NCBI GenBank assembly: GCA_000472185.1
Contig: AVDB01000005.1
Coordinates: forward strand, 1 to 64,000
From: Rhodobacteraceae bacterium HIMB11
GTDB lineage: Bacteria > Pseudomonadota > Alphaproteobacteria > Rhodobacterales > Rhodobacteraceae
Direction of reading: 5' to 3'
Length of the DNA: 64,000 nt
The notes under the pieces are model-generated. The model ran no database searches and had not been told where the DNA came from. It saw nothing but the letters and a program-made list of their open reading frames with translations. This document shows, one piece after another, positions 62,951-64,000 of the stretch. Numbering within the stretch: the stretch's first letter is position 1; each line of letters begins with the position of its first letter. The translations under genes were made by a program, and so were the position numbers.

Positions 62951-63610
62951 TTAATAATATGTACGTGCATCAACGCGGTCTGCATCATCTAAATGCGGAA
63001 GGGTGTTGAATTGCATCAGATGGTATTCACCATGTAAATATTGAAAGCGGGTGATGCCCGTGTTCATGCCCTCTAGCAACACTTTCACCAATGATCTGAC
63101 ATCAAGCCGTAACGCATGCGCCGCCGCCATTCCAATCACTCCGCCCGAGGTAACGGCCAGAACGTTTTGGCCACTGTGGCGCATATCCTCCATCATTGTC
63201 CAAACGCGATTTTCATAGGTGTCCCATGTTTCGGGGATATCCTGTAATTCACCCGATTTCCATTTGGTGAACGTATTCAAAAAATGGTTAATGAACCCTG
63301 TCCCCTCTAGCGGGGGTTTTAGATCAAACTGTTTTTCCATTGCTGCGATCAGGTCGTAGTAGCGAAATTCGTTCAAACGCGGATCTTGGATTGGGTCAGG
63401 GCTATCATACAAATCCAACAGCGCCTCGGTGTCGATCTGACGGTTCAAGGTGCCTGTATAGACTGCATCATATGTCACCTTGCAATGGCGCAGATGTTCG
63501 CCCAGCCAGCGCGCCTGGGTTTTTCCCAAATCGCTAAGATTGTCATAGCCTTCCTCTGTTGTTGCAGATGAATTTGCCTGACCGTGACGGATGAATGTGA
63601 TGACCGACAT
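62951..63610 (-). CDS. Histidine phosphatase family protein
   Basis: A 219-residue phosphoglycerate-mutase-like phosphatase. Catalytic RHG motif FIRHGQAN at residues 6-13, second Arg and the later His pair around SGGVIGMAAAHALRL are visible. Substrate unknown. AGGGGCG before the ATG at 63610; the longer frame upstream is not coding. It is the first gene of the saccharopine unit and divergent from the formate dehydrogenase gene. Confidence 0.88.
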   Translation of the reverse strand: MSVITFIRHGQANSSATTEEGYDNLSDLGKTQARWLGEHLRHCKVTYDAVYTGTLNRQIDTEALLDLYDSPDPIQDPRLNEFRYYDLIAAMEKQFDLKPPLEGTGFINHFLNTFTKWKSGELQDIPETWDTYENRVWTMMEDMRHSGQNVLAVTSGGVIGMAAAHALRLDVRSLVKVLLEGMNTGITRFQYLHGEYHLMQFNTLPHLDDADRVDARTYY

Positions 63611-63795
63611 AAGCGCCCCTGAGTTTTTCCAACACCTAACAAGCGGTTTGAAACTTGCCAAGGGACTGTCATCTATCGTGGCCGAATTTTCCTGATCGGA
63701 AACGGATTGGCGAAAATGCGCCTTTGAGTGTCGGGATTGGCCCTCTGATTCCGATAAAAGAATGGTGTAACCTGCGGTGAAGCAGGAGGACACGA

Positions 63796-64000
63796 TGTCA
63801 GACAAAATCCGTTTTCAGTTGGACGGCCAAGAGGTCGAAGCCGAACGTGGTATGACCATTTGGGAAGTGGCCAATGGCCGCGGTTTGGTTATTCCGCATT
63901 TGTGTCACAAACCTGCACCCGGATATCGGCCCGATGGGAACTGTCGCGCTTGCATGGTCGAGATTGAGGGCGAGCGCACCTTGGCCGCCTCTTGTATCCG
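63796..64000 (+). CDS. Formate dehydrogenase alpha subunit, N terminus (partial)
   Basis: The first 68 codons of a molybdopterin formate dehydrogenase large subunit run off the right edge. A ferredoxin-like 2Fe-2S domain is visible: IRFQLDGQEVEAERGMTIWE, PHLCHKPAPGYRPDGNCRAC, with Cys ligands at CHK, CRAC and ASC. This start is shared with NADH-quinone oxidoreductase chain G, but the CHKPAPGYRPDGNCRACMVEI form is that of NAD-linked formate dehydrogenase alpha. AGGAGG lies five bases before the ATG. Confidence 0.85.

Noticed and set aside
1-64000. CRISPR arrays, insertion sequences, phage genes, rRNA operons
   Set aside because: No spaced direct repeats, transposase, integrase, phage structural gene or rRNA sequence was seen on either strand.

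Overview
The window reads as a chromosome segment of a marine Rhodobacterales (Roseobacter-group) alphaproteobacterium. Pointers are the MipZ division ATPase, an RpoE-ChrR singlet-oxygen pair, class I lysyl-tRNA synthetase, the NDUFS4-like complex I subunit, the DUF2125 protein, the HvrA/H-NS-type protein and the compact homogentisate cluster. The lineage is inferred from gene content only.

Region 1 (1-9008) is visibly AT-richer than the rest and ends in a tRNA-Arg(UCU) 3' half (8959-9008) that has no 5' half. This looks like the right attachment site of a genomic island. The island carries almost only small proteins: about nine ferredoxin-like (dimeric alpha/beta-barrel) proteins, two SnoaL/NTF2-like proteins, a cupin, three four-helix membrane proteins, a 33-residue membrane peptide and a DMT exporter. 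Five copies of a 17-bp palindrome, AGTACA-N5-TGTACT, head its transcription units. The gap from palindrome to start codon is 53-57 bp in six of the seven flanking directions, and a -10-like box follows at a fixed offset. This co-regulated set is the best candidate here for an undescribed system.

Region 2 (9060-21428) begins with a metal-dependent amidohydrolase and a few small genes. A galactoside-catabolic locus follows: GH42 beta-galactosidase, KDPGal aldolase, 2-keto-3-deoxygalactonate kinase, GH36 alpha-galactosidase, two ABC permeases and a binding protein on the minus strand, with an IclR regulator and the ABC ATPase divergent on the plus strand. Oligosaccharide import, hydrolysis and the lower De Ley-Doudoroff pathway are joined in one unit.

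Region 3 (21435-25608) holds tricarballylate-type dehydrogenase genes tcuAB divergent from a GntR regulator and an AbrB-type membrane protein. Region 4 (25616-37982) is mostly housekeeping: an H-NS-like protein, ettA, nadD, dacB, a TerB-like protein, lysK, uvrB, an NDUFS4-like subunit and a ThDP enzyme.

Region 5 (37992-44626) is an aromatic catabolism cluster: hmgA, fahA, an MBL-fold protein, a class A flavin monooxygenase with a DUF2783 partner, maiA and a divergent MarR regulator. It channels an aromatic acid through homogentisate to fumarate and acetoacetate.

Region 6 (44623-64000) carries mipZ, rmuC, mutL, a GST, a flavoprotein, short-chain dehydrogenases, pmbA, rpoE-chrR with a recognisable autoregulatory promoter, a saccharopine-type dehydrogenase pair and the start of a formate dehydrogenase alpha subunit. 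Three genes here (an MscS channel, an HNH protein and a globin-coupled chemoreceptor), and one in the island (DUF4242), are broken by single-base changes in homopolymer runs. That raises the question of real decay versus read error.
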